From NCBI GenBank assembly GCA_028705415.1, contig JAQWDO010000065.1, positions 1 through 5,264 on the forward strand: a DNA stretch of 5,264 nucleotides, read 5' to 3'. This stretch comes from Dehalococcoidales bacterium (GTDB lineage: Bacteria; Chloroflexota; Dehalococcoidia; Dehalococcoidales; CSSed11-197). This document shows, piece after piece, positions 5,228 through 5,264 of the stretch. The first letter of the stretch is position 1, and every line of letters begins with the position of its first letter. The position numbers and the translations under genes were made by a program. The notes under the pieces are model-generated. The model made no database searches and was not told where the DNA came from. It worked only from the letters and a program-made list of their open reading frames with translations.

Positions 5228-5264
5228 GGAAACCAGTTTAGACAAAGACGCATTGGATTTCAAC
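5226..5264 (+). CDS. Start of an unidentified protein, possibly a transposase (cut by window end)
   Basis: AAGGAGG at 5213-5219 sits 6 nt before TTG at 5226-5228, which opens a frame of 13 codons to the window end: METSLDKDALDFN, reading the TTG start as Met. A strong ribosome-binding site at ideal spacing makes this a likely real gene start, though a TTG start and the overlapping hairpin suggest low expression. Thirteen residues are too few to assign a family. The LDFN end vaguely resembles the opening of some IS1380-like transposases, and a fold-back structure over the start would suit a transposase, but this is only a guess. Confidence 0.5.
   Translation, partial: METSLDKDALDFN

Overview
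This is a bacterial chromosomal segment of moderate GC with short intergenic gaps, Shine-Dalgarno sites (GGAGG type), sigma70-like promoters with extended -10 (TGn) elements, and two tRNA genes that do not encode their CCA ends. The gene content is housekeeping plus anaerobe-flavoured functions: a radical SAM protein, a TM1586-like nitroreductase, a peptide deformylase, an MtnX-like HAD phosphatase, a YggS-type PLP protein and a tethered HtrA-like protease. The content is compatible with an anaerobic lineage such as Dehalococcoidia or a clostridial group. That is a guess from style and content; no marker in the window fixes the taxonomy.

Layout. Bases 1-495 hold the C-terminal part of a radical SAM protein whose start lies outside the window. 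A nitroreductase-family flavoprotein follows at 533-1339 with a good ribosome-binding site. Bases 1340-1623 contain tRNA-Pro(GGG) on the minus strand and two back-to-back promoters, one for the tRNA and one for def. The def start codon falls at or next to its predicted transcription start, so its mRNA may be leaderless. def (1624-2136) overlaps a HAD-IB phosphatase gene (2117-2785) by 20 bp.

A minus-strand operon reads from about 4797 down to 2782: a membrane-anchored coiled-coil S1C serine protease (3811-4758), a small four-cysteine zinc-ribbon protein (3455-3796) and yggS (2782-3438). The gaps are 14 and 16 nt. The last gene of this operon meets the plus-strand phosphatase gene tail to tail, with overlapping stop codons.

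The protease promoter faces away from the tRNA-Leu(TAG) promoter, and both share a compact intergenic region. After tRNA-Leu comes an AT-rich stretch with no gene. It ends in a 12-bp perfect inverted repeat that would lock up the Shine-Dalgarno sequence and TTG start of a plus-strand gene running off the window. This hairpin is the most unusual signal here. It could be a translational switch, or fold-back inhibition of a transposase gene.

Functionally, def and its neighbour may share a transcript without an obvious pathway link (N-terminal protein maturation and a small-molecule phosphatase). The minus operon combines envelope proteolysis with PLP homeostasis, also without a known direct link.
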